From Martensiomyces pterosporus (Eukaryota > Kickxellomycota > Kickxellomycetes > Kickxellales > Kickxellaceae), in assembly GCA_025201845.1 (NCBI GenBank), contig MU603942.1:164924-228923 (forward strand): 64,000 nucleotides of DNA. Reading direction: 5' to 3'. Both the position numbers and the translations under genes were made by a program. The notes beneath the pieces are model-generated. The model was not told the origin of the DNA, ran no database searches, and was given only the letters and a program-made list of their open reading frames with translations. Positions 39,501 through 51,211 of the stretch are shown here, piece after piece (the stretch's first letter is position 1; each line of letters starts with the position of its first letter).

Positions 39501-42500
39501 CGTAGAGGTCCATGCCCATTCCAACTTGCTGGGACCCTTGGCCCGTAAACACATATGTGGTCATTGGCTGGTCAACCTCAGCAGTGCTCTGGAGTACCAG
39601 ATCGTCTCCCTTGTACGTTTTCCCGTGAATCAACATTCGCCCGCCTTTCATGCCGACGTGGAAGAGCTTTGTTTCGAGGCGATCTCGGGGAAACACCATG
39701 CCCAGTAGGTCGACGTGGTAGCTTCTGATGCGGTCTGGCTGATCGTTGGCCACGAGCCGTTCGATAAAGCATCGGGTTGACGCGCTAGTCCACATTCCAT
39801 GCGTGATCGTATCTGGCAAGCCAACCAGGTCAGCAGCATAGGGGTTCGAGTGGATGGGGTTGCAGTCTCCTGCCGCAAGCGAATATGCCCAGTTGTTGTC
39901 GTGAACTACGACAGCCATCGGATCGTCACCTGGCTCTGTGGTGACTTCGTATCCGCCTCCCTCAAACAGCACGGTGGACTCGAGCGGGGCGCCGTTGGCC
40001 GCAAGGTACTCGGTGACTGGGTTGCCAATAGCATGGCCACATTCAAAGCTGACGTCAGCGACATGGACCGGCTCATTGGCAGATGTTTTGAGCAGCACGC
40101 GTCCGGCTGTAGCGATGCGCGAATAGACCGCCTTGGACTTGTACCGATACTCAGAATCCAGGTGGAACTCGAGCACCGACCCCGCCTCAACTCCGCGACT
40201 GGTGCCATTGCAGTAGACAAACCACTCCTTTGACTCGATCACAGCGACATCCTCGATGCTGCGCAGAAGGACCTGCACCACAGGCTCCTTGACTCGCCTG
40301 AACGCCAGTGCTGGGTCAAGGTGGGTGTCTCGGCAGAGGAATCCACACTCGGCTTCAGCAACTCTGGTTCCATTCCTATAGATGTGCGCTTCCACCAGTA
40401 TCCTCTTTCCTGCGTCAATCTGCGTGATCTGTGTGATTTGAGTGCTGCAATCAACAACGTCATCTATCGCTAGCGGGCCCTGGCCATCAACATAGCGAAT
40501 CGTGTTAAACAGGTGTACTCCTTTGAGCAGCCCGCTGTGCGCCGTCTCCGACGTTAGCCTATCGAAGAAGTTCCGGGAGGCGATGATGGTGATGTAATCC
40601 ATTGGTGCCAGCGTTGCCCGCTTCGAGTTTGGCGGGTAGTGCTTTGAGCGATTCCCAATCGCACGGCAGTACTCGCCAACGCGATCCTTGGATATAGCCA
40701 GCCCGGTGCTCCTAACAAGTGCGCCAGATGACAAGGAGCTGTGGGCATCGATGGGCTCCTCAGAGTCGCGCAGCCAGATATCGATAAAGAACTTTTGGAT
40801 GCGCACATCGCGGCCATCCATGATCTCATGGATTGGTGCCAGCGGCGTGGACGGGCTGTAGAAGAAGTCAAAGCACAATGCGCGGCATACTGCGTGGTTG
40901 CGGTGGAAGACGCTAAGAGAGATCGTGCCGTCGTCCTCGATGAACAGCTCGAGCTCCTTGAACCCGCTGCTGCTGACAACCTCAACCGATATCGGCTCGT
41001 CGCCGTCGTCGATCTCGATGGTGACGGTTTGGCCAGGCCGAGGCCGCACTACCCTGCGCATGTAGTTATCGACGAGCTTGGATCCCTGCGCGATGACTGG
41101 GGCAGTGAGAAGAGCACGCAGCCAGTTGTTGCGTGGGCCAGCCAAGGCACTGAACCAGCAGCTGAGCCCGGGCAAAAGCGACTCGTCACATGGCAGTGTG
41201 TAGCATCTCTCTGATGGAGAGGCAGAGAAGGCAACAGACGCAGGCAACAGGCTTGCAGCGGGCTCGGAGCCAATGTACTCGACAACAGGGACTTTGGACC
41301 TGTCACCATCGTAGAATCTCGCCAAAAGCGCAGCAACCTGTCTGTGGTAGATGCCGTCGAGAATGTCCTTGACTGGCTCATTTGCTTTGGTCGAGTATTT
41401 CGCGGCAACAGGCCCTTGCGGTATACCGACACGCTGAGCATCTTGGCCAACGACCGCATCCAGATCATTCATCTGCCATGTGGTGTCCTTGTAGAGCCAG
41501 ATGCCAAAGTCGCTGTCAAGCACTGGAATAAACGGAACAGGCTTTTGCCCGCGACGCTTGCACAGGCTGACAAAGTACAAGACATCCGCAGACGCAATAG
41601 TCTCCGTCTGGCACTCTGGGTAAGCGTCAATGAACCGTGCCACAAACTCGAATGGGTTGTCGATTTGACTACATGCTTGCATGTGCGGCGACGAACCTCC
41701 GTCTCTAAGCCTCCTCTCTGTTCGCTGTATAAAGTCAAACACGAAGTTTCGATAGGCGGTATCGGCCCAGCGCAGCTGGTGCTTGACGTACATGAGCTCA
41801 ACCAGGCGATTGATGGCCTCCGCATATGTCATCTCTTCGAGGTCGACGGCACGGCCATCGGACTTCTTGCCAAACCACGGCCGCAGGCTGTCCTTGTTGA
41901 GGCGGTCGATGATTTCGTCCTTTCGGGCGAGCAGCAAGGCGAGATGCTTGTCGCGCGGCTGGCTGAGGATTGTTCTGTAGATTTCGTCGGCAAGCAAAGC
42001 TGCGCGGGTTGCGATAACATGGTTTTTCTCGCCATACTCGGAGGTGATTGTGATTATGCCTCCGTGTGGCCCGTCGTGGGTCTTCTCCCACTCCAAGTCA
42101 TCCAAGCCAGGAGTAGCAACGATGGTATCCTTGACAGAGCCGGATGTCCTGGCTTCCTTGGCAACCATGACTCGCGATCCAAGCAGAATTCCGTCAAATG
42201 GCATTGGTGCACGACCAAAGGCAGCACTCCAGTCCCCCATGATGTAGGGCAAGGTGCCCTCGGCATCGCCAAATCCAGAGCCAGCAACAAGCACAATGTT
42301 GGGCTGCAAACGAATGGCGGCATACGTCTCGAGGATGGGCTCGTGGAAATCCTCGTACGAGTGGTGTCCTCCAGAGCGGCCGCCAGTCCACTGCAGAATG
42401 ATTGGAAAGTCGCAGTTAGCCTTTGCGATCGCAACAACCTGCCTGATAGCTGACGCGCTGGACGGCTTGAACGAGACATGGCGGAAGCCGGCAGACTTGA

Positions 42501-44624
42501 GCGAAGTGATGATTTCGCCGGCATTTTCAGTCGATGGAACGCCCCCACCGATGCACAGCCCGACAACCGGCACGCCCTCGCGGCGCATGCGGAGGACAGC
42601 TGGGTACTGGAACCCCCACAGCTTGGGGCTGATGTAGATGCAGTTGAGTGTGATCCCTTGGCCAGGCTTGGTTGTGCTGACGATGCTGCTTACTTTTGTG
42701 TCAAGTTCGCTGGCGCTGTAGATTCCGCCACCAGCAAGCTCAGCATGGTATCCGCACCTGGCTACAGCGGCAACAAAGCTTTCATCTGTGGTTGTTGGCG
42801 TCATACCAGCAACCATTAGCGGAGGCAGGCCTAAAACGCGGTGCATGGGCGAGTCGATGTGCAGCTTGTCGTCGTAAGCGGTGCAGACTAGCTTGGGGCC
42901 AAACTGCTTTCGCCAGTTAGGAGCACTTGTGACGTCGCAAAGACAGCGTTTGTAGAGGTCGGCTTTGGTGCCAAGCCGCGAGCTGCTGCGTGAGACAAGT
43001 GCTCCGGCACAGATTACGGGCACTCCGCAGCCCTCGACGTTTCTGAACGTCAGCGAGCCAAAGCCGCTAAACCCGCCCGGCCCGAAATCGACAATGTGTG
43101 TCAATCCGGGGTATTCTGTGGCCGCGGCCCAGTCCACAGGAAGCACGCACGTGCTCCGGAACAGGTACCTTGTCAGGTCTTGTTCCATGCGGATGTCATG
43201 GCCGTCCTCCCCGCCTTGAACAGGGATGCTCATATGCTGAGAGTCAAGGACCCAGCCTTTCGCGATGGCATAGCTGCATTGCCTGTCAATGACATCCCCA
43301 AGCAGCGCACAGTGATACGGAGCAGTGATGGCGACGTAGCTCACCGATGCCTTGGGCTTGCGATGCGAGAGCTGAGTGCGTGTCTGGTCTTCGTCAGCTG
43401 CAGCAACTTTGGAGCGGATTTCCTTGACGAATCGCACTATGGATTCTAGCTCGCCCGCGACAATGTGTTGGCTGTATGTGTTTGCTAGCGCCAAGTGCAC
43501 GTGTGACTCGTTGCTGGGCTGCGAAGAGTTGAAGGAGGCAATAAACTCTTTGACCACCCTTTGAGGAGGGCCGAGGATAGACACCATGGGATATGGGGCG
43601 CCTTCGTTCCGTACAGCATCGGTCTTGAGGTCCTGCCTAAGGGCAATACACGGATACTCCATCTGGGGCATGGCACCAACGAGCATCAGTATTCCGAGCG
43701 CCTTCTGGGACACGCTGTAGAAGGAATGCTCGTCGGTCACCAAAGAGAGCGCGGTGGCAATCACAATTCCCTGGCTATGCCCTGTAGCGACTACATGCAA
43801 AGTAAATGTGATCAGCGAGAAGGCGGTAGCAAATTAGTATGCATCCTGCTGGTGGCTACCCGAATGGACAGCATGGGTGCTTGTGGGCATGTGCATTTCT
43901 TACCTGTGAACGCACTTGCAAGCTCGCCTGGCGAAACTCCAAGGGTTTTGTACGCCACCATCACATGCATGAGCTGGATGAGTCCAACCAGCGGGATAGA
44001 AACAGGCACCGTGAGAAGATAGTCCAGCTCAGGAAGAGTGCTGCCAAAAGAGAGCCAGCCAGCCAGATTGAGGCCTCGCCCGTACAGATGAGCCAGCCGC
44101 GGATCCTCGGACTCTTGCTGCAGAAACTCAGACATTGTGACGACAAAGTCCGACAGCAGAGGACTGTATACATCGAGTAGCCAGCGAGCCTCGTCAATAT
44201 AATCATTCATCCCGCCCTGGCCACCAAACAGAGCCATCAGCCTGGCGCCAGAGCGAGAGAACAAGGCTGGCTTTGCGGCTGTTCGAGTAGGAGTGGTGGC
44301 ATGGCTCCACACTGAGAAATATCCCCTGAGAACAGACCTTGCCTGGCTCTCATTCAGGCTGTGTTCTTGAACGACAACATGGATGTCATTGTGCAAACAA
44401 AATGATTTGCTGAAAGCATCAAATGCGGCAGCTGCAACCTCGGGGTCTTTGGAGCTGCAGTAGCCCACGAATCGGGCATGGAGTTCGATCGCCGTCAAGG
44501 AGATGTCAATGTCCTTCAGGAAAGACTTGACAAGTGCCTCTCCTCTTGGCATGCACTCCGCTCTCAGTGGGATGTCTATAGAGAACGAGGGGCGGTCAAT
44601 AAGCAAGGCGGGTTGGGTAATCAT
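33556..44624 (-). CDS. Fused beta-alpha type I fatty acid synthase lacking the C-terminal PPT domain
   Basis: Two exons (44624-43904 and 43790-33556) flank a 113-nt intron with GTAAGA donor, ACTAAT branch and TAG acceptor; the splice restores VATGHSQG. The 3651-residue protein reads like yeast Fas1 followed directly by Fas2. In order: acetyltransferase (Ser246, GHSQG), enoyl reductase (from about 565), dehydratase (DCNPIHSN ... HGMW, about 1550), malonyl/palmitoyl transferase (Ser1799, GHSLGE), Pro-rich linker, acyl carrier domain (Ser2208, GGKSTLQNEI), ketoreductase (TGCGRGSIG, about 2611), ketosynthase (Cys3236, GACATAV; KWLTGHSKGAAAA). It makes long-chain acyl-CoA in the cytosol. The protein ends VYLDPLARATLEPESKQFVF, at the point where yeast Fas2 continues into its phosphopantetheinyl transferase. 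That domain is absent, so another enzyme must load Ser2208. Confidence 0.96.
43791..43903 (-). other. FAS intron
   Basis: Minus-strand donor GTAAGA and acceptor TGCATGTAG; removal joins TTCACAG to TCGCTACAGGG and gives the conserved AT nucleophile motif in frame. Confidence 0.92.
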
Positions 44625-46426
44625 TTAAAGGGCAAGGCAAGCGGAGTTGGTACAGGGGCTAGTGAGTCGACGTTGAGTAAGCGATATGCGTTTCTGATAT
44701 GAAATAGAGCAGGGCAGAGGGCAGAGATGAAAAATTCAAGCGCAAACATGTCACTGGAAAGCAGCACACTCGACCCGCGCTGCTCAATATAAGCTGGTAC
44801 TTGAATAGGGTTCGCCCTCGTGCTTCCTTCAAAGCGCACAGGGTGTGCCCTGCTGCTAGGCCTCACACACCCAGCTAAGGATGAATGGCCACTCCCGCAT
44901 TCGTGCTCTGTATCTTCTTCTCATGCACAAACAGAGCCTTTGTCTTTGCGACATGCTGTGAGCAGCAACGACTGAGAAAGCGACAACAAATGTTTTCTTA
45001 AGAAACCGTATGGCGGAGCGAACAATGATCGCCCGTCAATGTAAAGCCACCAAAGCACCTTACTCTTCCCTCCTCGCTCTTCTTGGCGTTCATCGTCGCA
45101 TTCCCCTAGTATAATCGCTCTGTTTTATAAGCAGCGGCCCTTGGGCAGCCTCTGGAGATACGAGGCCATGACATAACACACAGCAACGGCTGGAACAAGG
45201 ACGTCATGCCTTTTGTCATATGGTGAGTGTTTGTTTGTTTGCCGCAATTCTCATCTTGCTCCAGGACAATATGCGCGGTCTCCATATCTGGCTATGAAAT
45301 ACTCGATTCACAGCTGGAAAACTCTCACCAAAACCTCCGCAGGGCTTTTGGACGCCAAGTACAACGGCGCTATTATCTACTTAACAAAAGCTGTACTATT
45401 TATTACATGAACCTCCCCAACATCCGCGCTATACAGGCGGGACAATCGGGCAGGCGACATACAACCCACCCAGCTGACTGCTTTCTGGTTCACTTTGAAC
45501 ACTGTTCCGCCATAGTGAAAGAGGCATTTCGGCGCTATACCGCCTAAAGCATATCTCGGCCTCCCGCCTGCAGCCATTCGCAGGTCGTCTGTGATTCTGT
45601 GCTCGCCTAATAGCGGCTGGCGTCGGAAGCACTGCTGCAGCTGCTGCACTACATGCATCCGATACAAGACGTCAAAAAAGTCAAGCTGTCCCATCTTGGA
45701 GGCTTCCGAGATTGGGCAGGCTTTATGAAGGTGTATGTGCCATGTCCTCTTGGGCCCAAAATAAGAGCTGTGTGGCTAGCTGTCGCAGGGTGTCGAGACG
45801 AGATTATTTTTATACAATGCCCACTCACTTTTATGAAGCAATTATGTCCAAGGAGTGCCGGCTTTGTCAACACAAAAAACACACATACACCAGCACCCAA
45901 GGAGGGAGGCGTTTTGCTCTCGCAGGAAAAGCCGCAAACAGTGGCAAGGACGGGGCGCCCTCCTTCCAGCGGAGAGGCTGGCGCTTCATCGGAATAAAAG
46001 TGATGCGGGCAAGCAGCCGTGCTCTGCAGCACACAAATCAGCAATGCCCTCCGATCAGGATGTACCAGGGGTGTAGCTGAATACCAGTACCACAGGCAGC
46101 CTGAAAGCACTGACCTCGGCGCTGCAACATGGAGCTCTTGCACATGTGCGAGTGCATATTTGATGTCTGTCCTCTAAAAGTACCGCATCTCGGTAACATC
46201 GCCTGAGGAAGTGACGCACCCACCTCACCACACTCGACAAACCGACTCGAGCCGAGCCGAGCCTGCAGACCGCTCTTGCTGACGCGTTGGCGAGCAGACG
46301 CAACAGGCGCTGCTCAGCTGCGCGCCGCCAAAGCCTCCTTTTGCTTCCGCACACTACCATTTCGGCTTTTACTCCATTCCCTATAATCCTAAGAAGCACG
46401 CACACACCCTCATACACCTGTAAACA
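44625..46426. other. Intergenic region between the divergent FAS and SEM1 genes
   Basis: About 1.8 kb without a supported gene. A TTTTATAAGC at about 45123 precedes an ATG frame at 45206 that could be spliced to 45265-45547 (about 98 residues). Its codons are AT-rich at third positions, unlike all neighbours, so I leave it out. Confidence 0.5.
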
Positions 46427-46811
46427 ATGTCGACAGCACAGAACAGCGGCAAGGACGCCAAGGCAGAGCAGACACAGGCAAGCGTTGACCCGGCGGCACA
46501 GAAGCTGCCTACCACGGGAGCTCTCGAGGAGGACGACGAGTTTGAGGAGTTTGAGGTCGAGGGTAAGAAAAGCCATGTGCAAAAAGAAGCACGCCCATGG
46601 AAACGGACGGCAGTAAGGCGGTTCTCTAACAATTTGGAAATGCTCTGCTGTGCATGCTGTAGATTGGAATGAGGACGCGGAAGATAAGGAGGACGTTGCT
46701 CTGTGGGACGACAACTGGGACGACGACGACCTGGAGGACGACTTCTCAAAGCAGCTCCGTGTGGAGCTTGAGAAGGCATCGCAGCCGGAAGCCATGGCGG
46801 TGTCAAACTAG
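46427..46811 (+). CDS. SEM1: 26S proteasome subunit SEM1/DSS1, one intron
   Basis: Exons 46427-46562 and 46663-46811 flank a 100-nt intron (GTAAGA donor, TCTAAC branch near 46626, TAG acceptor) and give 94 residues. The protein carries the two acidic/aromatic boxes of the family: [20 protein letters not shown] across the splice and [20 protein letters not shown] at the C-terminal side, ending in a short helix ([15 protein letters not shown]). SEM1/DSS1 is a disordered acidic protein of the proteasome lid and also works in mRNA export (TREX-2) and recombination complexes. The longer N-terminal tail (about 35 polar residues) is not conserved. A poly(A) signal AATAAA follows at 46865. Confidence 0.95.
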
Positions 46812-46864
46812 AGCAAATCAAAGCAGCGCATAGCCAGGGGCATACTCGACTTCCACTTGTGTTT

Positions 46865-46870
46865 AATAAA
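46865..46870 (+). terminator. Poly(A) signal of SEM1
   Basis: AATAAA 54 nt after the SEM1 stop; the opposing 2H gene ends only about 50 nt further on. Confidence 0.7.
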
Positions 46871-46917
46871 GAATGTCAATTAGAAGACCATCGGCATCTA
46901 TCTACAGAGCTTTCGAT

Positions 46918-47643
46918 TTAGTTCTTGACGGTGCGGATGGGAGCATAGCAGTAGTTCGAGCCCTTGTAGAAGCCGTCCTCGATGAACAGATCGCGGCGGT
47001 CAAAGCCAATGGTGACGTGGGGCCAGAAGCCCTCGGGCTGGAACAGAGCGCCCTCGCCGCCCTTCTTGCGGTACAGCTTGAAGATGTCCCTGCGGATGTT
47101 GACCAGGTCGCCGTGGACGTCGGCAAGGACAACGGAGTACAGCAGGAACTTGCCCTTGTCAGCGTCGGTCAGTGGGTTGGGCAGGCTGCCGCTGAACCTG
47201 CCGAGGCAGACGGGCTTCAAGCGGGCGCACTGGATGTCGCGCTTGAGGGCAATGTCCTGGATCTCCTGGATGGTGACGCCGGCGGGCTTGAGGACGCGGT
47301 CGAACTCGGGGGGAGTGACGACGGTGATGTGGGCCTCTCCGCGTGACTTGAGGGTGCCAACCGTGGCGTTGATCGAGTTGAAGAGCACCTGGAATGGAGC
47401 AAAGTCCAGGGTCTGCTGGAGGTAGGAGCCAAAGGGCTTGTCAATGGAGTGGTTGCTGAATGGGATGTTGCTGGAGTCCAGGGCACCACGCTGGAGGGTG
47501 TATGTGGGCGCATCGGGGTTGTAGATGATCTCGCCGTTGTTGCCGCTGTTGCCGTTGTTGCCGGAAGGAGCGGCAATGGCGGAGGGGACAGCAGCCAACG
47601 TGGCGGCAGCAGCGCAAAGAATGGCACCGAACAGCTTAGTCAT
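46918..47643 (-). CDS. Secreted 2H phosphoesterase-like protein
   Basis: The 241-residue protein has a signal peptide (MTKLFGAILCAAAATLAAVP then SAIAAPSG, cut near residue 25) and a short Asn/Gly-rich linker. It has two H-x-T motifs about 104 residues apart, His105 (EAHITVVTPPEF) and His209 (FWPHVTIGFD), which is the mark of 2H phosphoesterases (the fold of USB1, AKAP18 and LigT). Such enzymes cut 2',3'-cyclic or 2',5' phosphodiester bonds in RNA or nucleotides; related fungal secreted proteins have been annotated as Swiss-Army-knife RNA-repair-like. Start is the ATG at 47643; the frame continues upstream only through TTG. A TATA box lies at 47806-47813. An extracellular or vacuolar nucleotide-processing role is inferred. 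Confidence 0.85.
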   Translation of the reverse strand: MTKLFGAILCAAAATLAAVPSAIAAPSGNNGNSGNNGEIIYNPDAPTYTLQRGALDSSNIPFSNHSIDKPFGSYLQQTLDFAPFQVLFNSINATVGTLKSRGEAHITVVTPPEFDRVLKPAGVTIQEIQDIALKRDIQCARLKPVCLGRFSGSLPNPLTDADKGKFLLYSVVLADVHGDLVNIRRDIFKLYRKKGGEGALFQPEGFWPHVTIGFDRRDLFIEDGFYKGSNYCYAPIRTVKN

Positions 47644-48181
47644 TGTCAAGGGAGGCAGGGAGGAACTGAGTGTTACCGGGCGTTTGCGTAGGCTGATGAA
47701 GTAGGAGACAAGTGTGCCTTCTGACCGACAGAAAAGGAGTTAGGGAGGGGGAGGGGGAGTAGCAAAGTTTCACAGAAAAGAAAGAGCGGACACGAGCACG
47801 CTGCGTTTATATGTAGTCCAGGGACGGCAAGCGACACTGCACAGACAAACAAAACAAGCTGAAAGACATTGAAGGGACCGGGCGGATGGATTTGCACCGC
47901 ACCCCGTACGGGTCGTGCTTATGTAGCCTCTGCCCATTCACACACACCACGTGCGATCGCAGCGCCAGCAAATGAAGCCGGCTTGGAGCGCAATCCCCAA
48001 ATTGCGACTGTTCAAGCCGGAGTCAAACCAGGCTTTCCAGCCCGCCTCTCCGTTTTCCTTGTTTTGTGGCCCATGCTGGGCACTGCCATATTCCCGCAAA
48101 ACACACATGCAGCGGATGGCGAAAAGCGATAGGATAGCAGCGGCGGCCATATGCTTGATTATGAAGCAGCGCAGACGCGCA
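47644..48181. other. Promoter of the 2H gene and 3' region of the next gene
   Basis: It carries a TATA box at 47806-47813. No coding frame with support. Confidence 0.55.
47806..47813 (-). promoter_or_regulatory. TATA box of the secreted 2H phosphoesterase gene
   Basis: Minus strand ACATATAAACGC about 165 nt before the ATG. Confidence 0.6.
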
Positions 48182-48664
48182 CTAGTACTTGGCAAACGTA
48201 TACCCGCCACAGTCTTCTGCATACGCGCTGAGCTCGAGGTCGGCTAAATCGCGCTGGACAGTTGCCTTTTCGAGGTGCTTCTTGGACCCGGTAGCCTTAG
48301 CCACAATGCCATTGAGTGCGCTGATGGATCTGTAGTAGTTGGCATGGTACTTTCGGGGAGTCCTTATCCCGTACTTGTTCTCCAAGCGCTGCTTTTCTGA
48401 CACGATGCTGGCCTCGGTTGTGGCTGCAACCATGAACTCGCTGGGATGTGTCTCGCCGCGCGTCGGGATGTGAACTGAAGCGCTCACGGGCACACCTGTC
48501 TTGGGGTCCCGATGGCCGACGCCATGGCCGATATACCCGGGGCTTGCTGGGTCGTCGACCAACTCTGCACCGCCGAACACGGTCTTGCCTGACTCCTTGG
48601 CGACATCTGTGGCTGCCGGGTATGGCGTGCCAATGCCGGTGCCGCTAAGATTACTGGGATCCAT
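48182..48664 (-). CDS. Hypothetical 160-residue protein
   Basis: I do not recognise this protein. It begins MDPSNLSGTGIGTPYPAATD, has a Gly/Asp/Pro-rich middle (GYIGHGVGHRDPKTGVPV), then a helical, basic C-terminal half (EKQRLENKYGIRTPRKYHAN ... HLEKATVQRDLADLEL) and ends CGGYTFAKY. No signal peptide or membrane span. Codon use is GC3-rich like neighbouring genes, and the ATG is unambiguous, so it is probably a real, intronless gene. It may be cytosolic and helical. Function unknown. Confidence 0.7.
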   Translation of the reverse strand: MDPSNLSGTGIGTPYPAATDVAKESGKTVFGGAELVDDPASPGYIGHGVGHRDPKTGVPVSASVHIPTRGETHPSEFMVAATTEASIVSEKQRLENKYGIRTPRKYHANYYRSISALNGIVAKATGSKKHLEKATVQRDLADLELSAYAEDCGGYTFAKY

Positions 48665-49578
48665 TGTTGGGCTGTGGAGCTAGCTGCAGCTAAAAGTGGT
48701 TTTCTTTTCGTGCCGAGGAGGGGATGAGAAAGAAGAGGGTGCTGCAGATGTTGGCGGCTGCCTTTCCGCTTGCAATCCAGCCCCTAGCCGCCATTTTCGG
48801 CGCAGTAGAGTGGCCACGCATAGGCAGTATACATATGGCAGTGATGTCACACCTGGGCTGCGAGACATGGGTGCTGGCTTTCGCCCACGCAGCGAGCGCC
48901 CTCCTCGATTGTGCAGTAGCCCACGTCTGGGCACGTGCTCTCGGTGGCACGTTGTTTTGCTGGCTCGCCTTGTCCGAACCGATCTGATCAGCGAACCGAA
49001 AATTTTAGCGGTTTAGGCGAGCCGTGCAGAGAAAAAGTCAGACGCAGATTAGTTTGTTGACGTTAATTTTTTCTTCCACAGCTGCCCCCAAACTGCTTTT
49101 GTGGATTTTGGGGGCGTGCTGGCTGCCGTGGGCCTCGCACTCCGGACAGAAGAGAAGGGCGCGAGCTTGCGGCTGCAGGCGAAATAAGAGCAGCTAGGCC
49201 GGCGGTCTCTGCTTCCCCTCCTCTCTTTTGAGTATACTTCTTACTAGCTTGTCTTGTTTTATTGGAAAGGTAAGTTTCTCGCTGCTGGAGGGCCTGCATG
49301 TCTGCCGCGGAAGCGGCTCTTTCTTTTTTGGAGGGGGCGACGCGTAATCTGCTACGATTTCAGAGTCGCCACGCTCGAAATTCGCCCTCATCGCAGCGCT
49401 TACACAGACACGCCCAAGGGCCCTTCAGCAATCTCGTCGTCCGGCTCCAAGCATTTGGCAGCCCCCGACGCCTCGTCCGTGCGATACGCGCTTGCTAATC
49501 CCCTGCCTGTTTTCCATGTCTTTGGCGCGCTCTATTGTTGTAGCTTGATTTGAAACCCAAAAGATCTCTTGTTCAATC
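48665..49578. other. Divergent promoter region of the 160-residue protein and Ran
   Basis: No supported coding frame is seen. The right end is CT-rich and probably holds the Ran transcript start. A CTTGTTTTATTGG box lies near 49255. Confidence 0.5.
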
Positions 49579-50516
49579 ATGGCTGCCGAGGTTCCCTCTT
49601 TCAAGCTTGTTCTCGTTGGTGACGGAGGAACTGGAAAGACCACCTTCGTCAAGCGTCACCTTTCCGGTGAGTTTGAGAAGAAGTACATTGGTAAGCATCG
49701 GCCTTGAGCTCGTCTTGTTTCTGCTGGGCAGCCGCAGCAGCCGCGACAGCACGCTTTTTTTTTTCTTCCCGCGTGGTTGAGTGAGCGCGGTTTCTGCGTC
49801 TATTTATTTGCTGCGTGCACCTTGGAGCTAGCAGCATAAAATAGTGCAAAACAAAGCGCTGCTGTCTTGCTGCTGCCCCGATTGTTTATGGTTGCTACTG
49901 CTTGTGTTTGTGTTTGCACGTTGACATAAGCGTTTTGTTTACTGACTGCCTTGTGCACTCGGCGCCCCTCTTCGCTGCTGCTGTAGCTACTATTGGTGTC
50001 GAGGTCCACCCTCTGAAGTTCACCACCAACAAGGGCGAGATCATCTTCAACACTTGGGATACCGCCGGCCAGGAGAAGTTTGGCGGGCTCCGCGATGGCT
50101 ACTACATCCAGGGACAGTGCGGAATCATCATGTTTGACGTGACCTCGCGCATTACCTATAAGAACGTTCCCAACTGGCACCGCGATCTTGTGCGCGTGTG
50201 CGAGAACATCCCGATTGTTCTGTGCGGCAACAAGGTTGATATCAAGGAGCGCAAGGTCAAGGCGAAGACCATCACCTTCCACCGGAAGAAGAACCTGCAG
50301 TACTACGACATCTCGGCCAAGTCGAACTACAACTTCGAGAAGCCCTTCCTGTGGCTCGCTCGCAAGCTTGCCGGCGACCCCAACCTGGACTTTGTCCAGG
50401 CCCCTGCTCTCCAGCCCCCAGAGGTCCACGTCGACGAGAACCTGATGAAGCAGTACAACGCCGAGCTCGACGCTGCGGCTGCGCAGCCCCTGCCCGAGGA
50501 GGACGATGACTTGTAA
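49579..50516 (+). CDS. Ran GTPase (Gsp1), one intron
   Basis: Exons 49579-49690 and 49987-50516 flank a 296-nt intron (GTAAGC donor, CTGTAG acceptor), giving 213 residues. All Ran signatures are present: P-loop GDGGTGKTT (residues 14-22), switch [11 protein letters not shown] across the splice, switch [17 protein letters not shown] and SAK guanine-recognition motifs, and the acidic C-terminal DEDDDL-like tail (EEDDDL). Ran drives nuclear import and export through importins. The intron interrupts the effector-loop region after KKYI, and its antisense/shadow frames can be ignored. The intron is longer than the others in the window. Confidence 0.97.
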
Positions 50517-51064
50517 ATTGGACGCTACTTTATTAGAGGGCATCTTTCTTCAATACTACTTTATGTCCACTCACCCTTGCGACCCACACGCCTCTTTCCG
50601 ACCCTCTTGCTTGCTCTTCAGTATCCTTCTTTTATTACTGCGGTTTCTTGTTCGCACCTTAAAGGCCAGGCTTGTCTGCTTCTTTTCCAGTAAACAAATA
50701 AGCGAATACCAGTCCCCTCGAAGCTTGGCGCTACTGCCCAAACCGCCCCTGCTGAGCCAGGAGGGCGACTCGTGCATGCCCAGCACCTGAACAAGAGGGT
50801 CTCCTGCTTGGCTGCCAGGAAATCAGCGCCCGGTGCCCTTGGCCGCACGCAGAAGGATATCTACACAAGTGTTCAGGATAAAGGAACAGTGTGCGGGTGA
50901 CTCCAGCTGCCCGCATGCGCTCACGGAGCTGCCTGTTGAGCACGTCTTGGCAAGATGGCACAGATGTATAGAGGACAATGGTAGTGTGGCTGCTTTCTCT
51001 GGCCGCATGCAAAGGGGTGTGCTTCGATTATTGGCAACGGGAAATCAGCTGTAGTCAAGGGCTC

Positions 51065-51072
51065 TTATAAAG
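51065..51072 (+). promoter_or_regulatory. TATA box of the LtrA-family gene
   Basis: CTCTTATAAAGCCC, about 145 nt before the ATG at 51212. Confidence 0.6.
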
Positions 51073-51170
51073 CCCGATAGCAGCAGACGGAATGGAGGTT
51101 CTACACACCCAGCTTCCTCACCGCCCACGTCCCCCGTTTGCATTTTGGATGCCAAAGGCACTCTCATATT

Positions 51171-51193
51171 AGCACAGCACAGCACAGCACAGC
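51171..51193. repeat. (AGCAC)n repeat in the LtrA leader
   Basis: Four and a half AGCAC units, ending about 20 nt before the ATG. Confidence 0.85.
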
Positions 51194-51211
51194 TGCTATC
51201 CCCACTTGCCA

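Larger units (their letters stand above)
50517..51211. other. Ran 3' region and LtrA-family gene promoter
   Basis: No supported gene. TTATAAAG at 51065-51072 lies about 145 nt before the LtrA ATG, and an AGCAC repeat sits in its leader. Confidence 0.55.

Noticed and set aside
45206..45547. Possible two-exon gene of about 98 residues (intron 45223-45264) after a TTTTATAAGC box
   Set aside because: The implied intron is only 42 nt, codon third positions are AT-rich unlike all other genes here, and no motif is visible.
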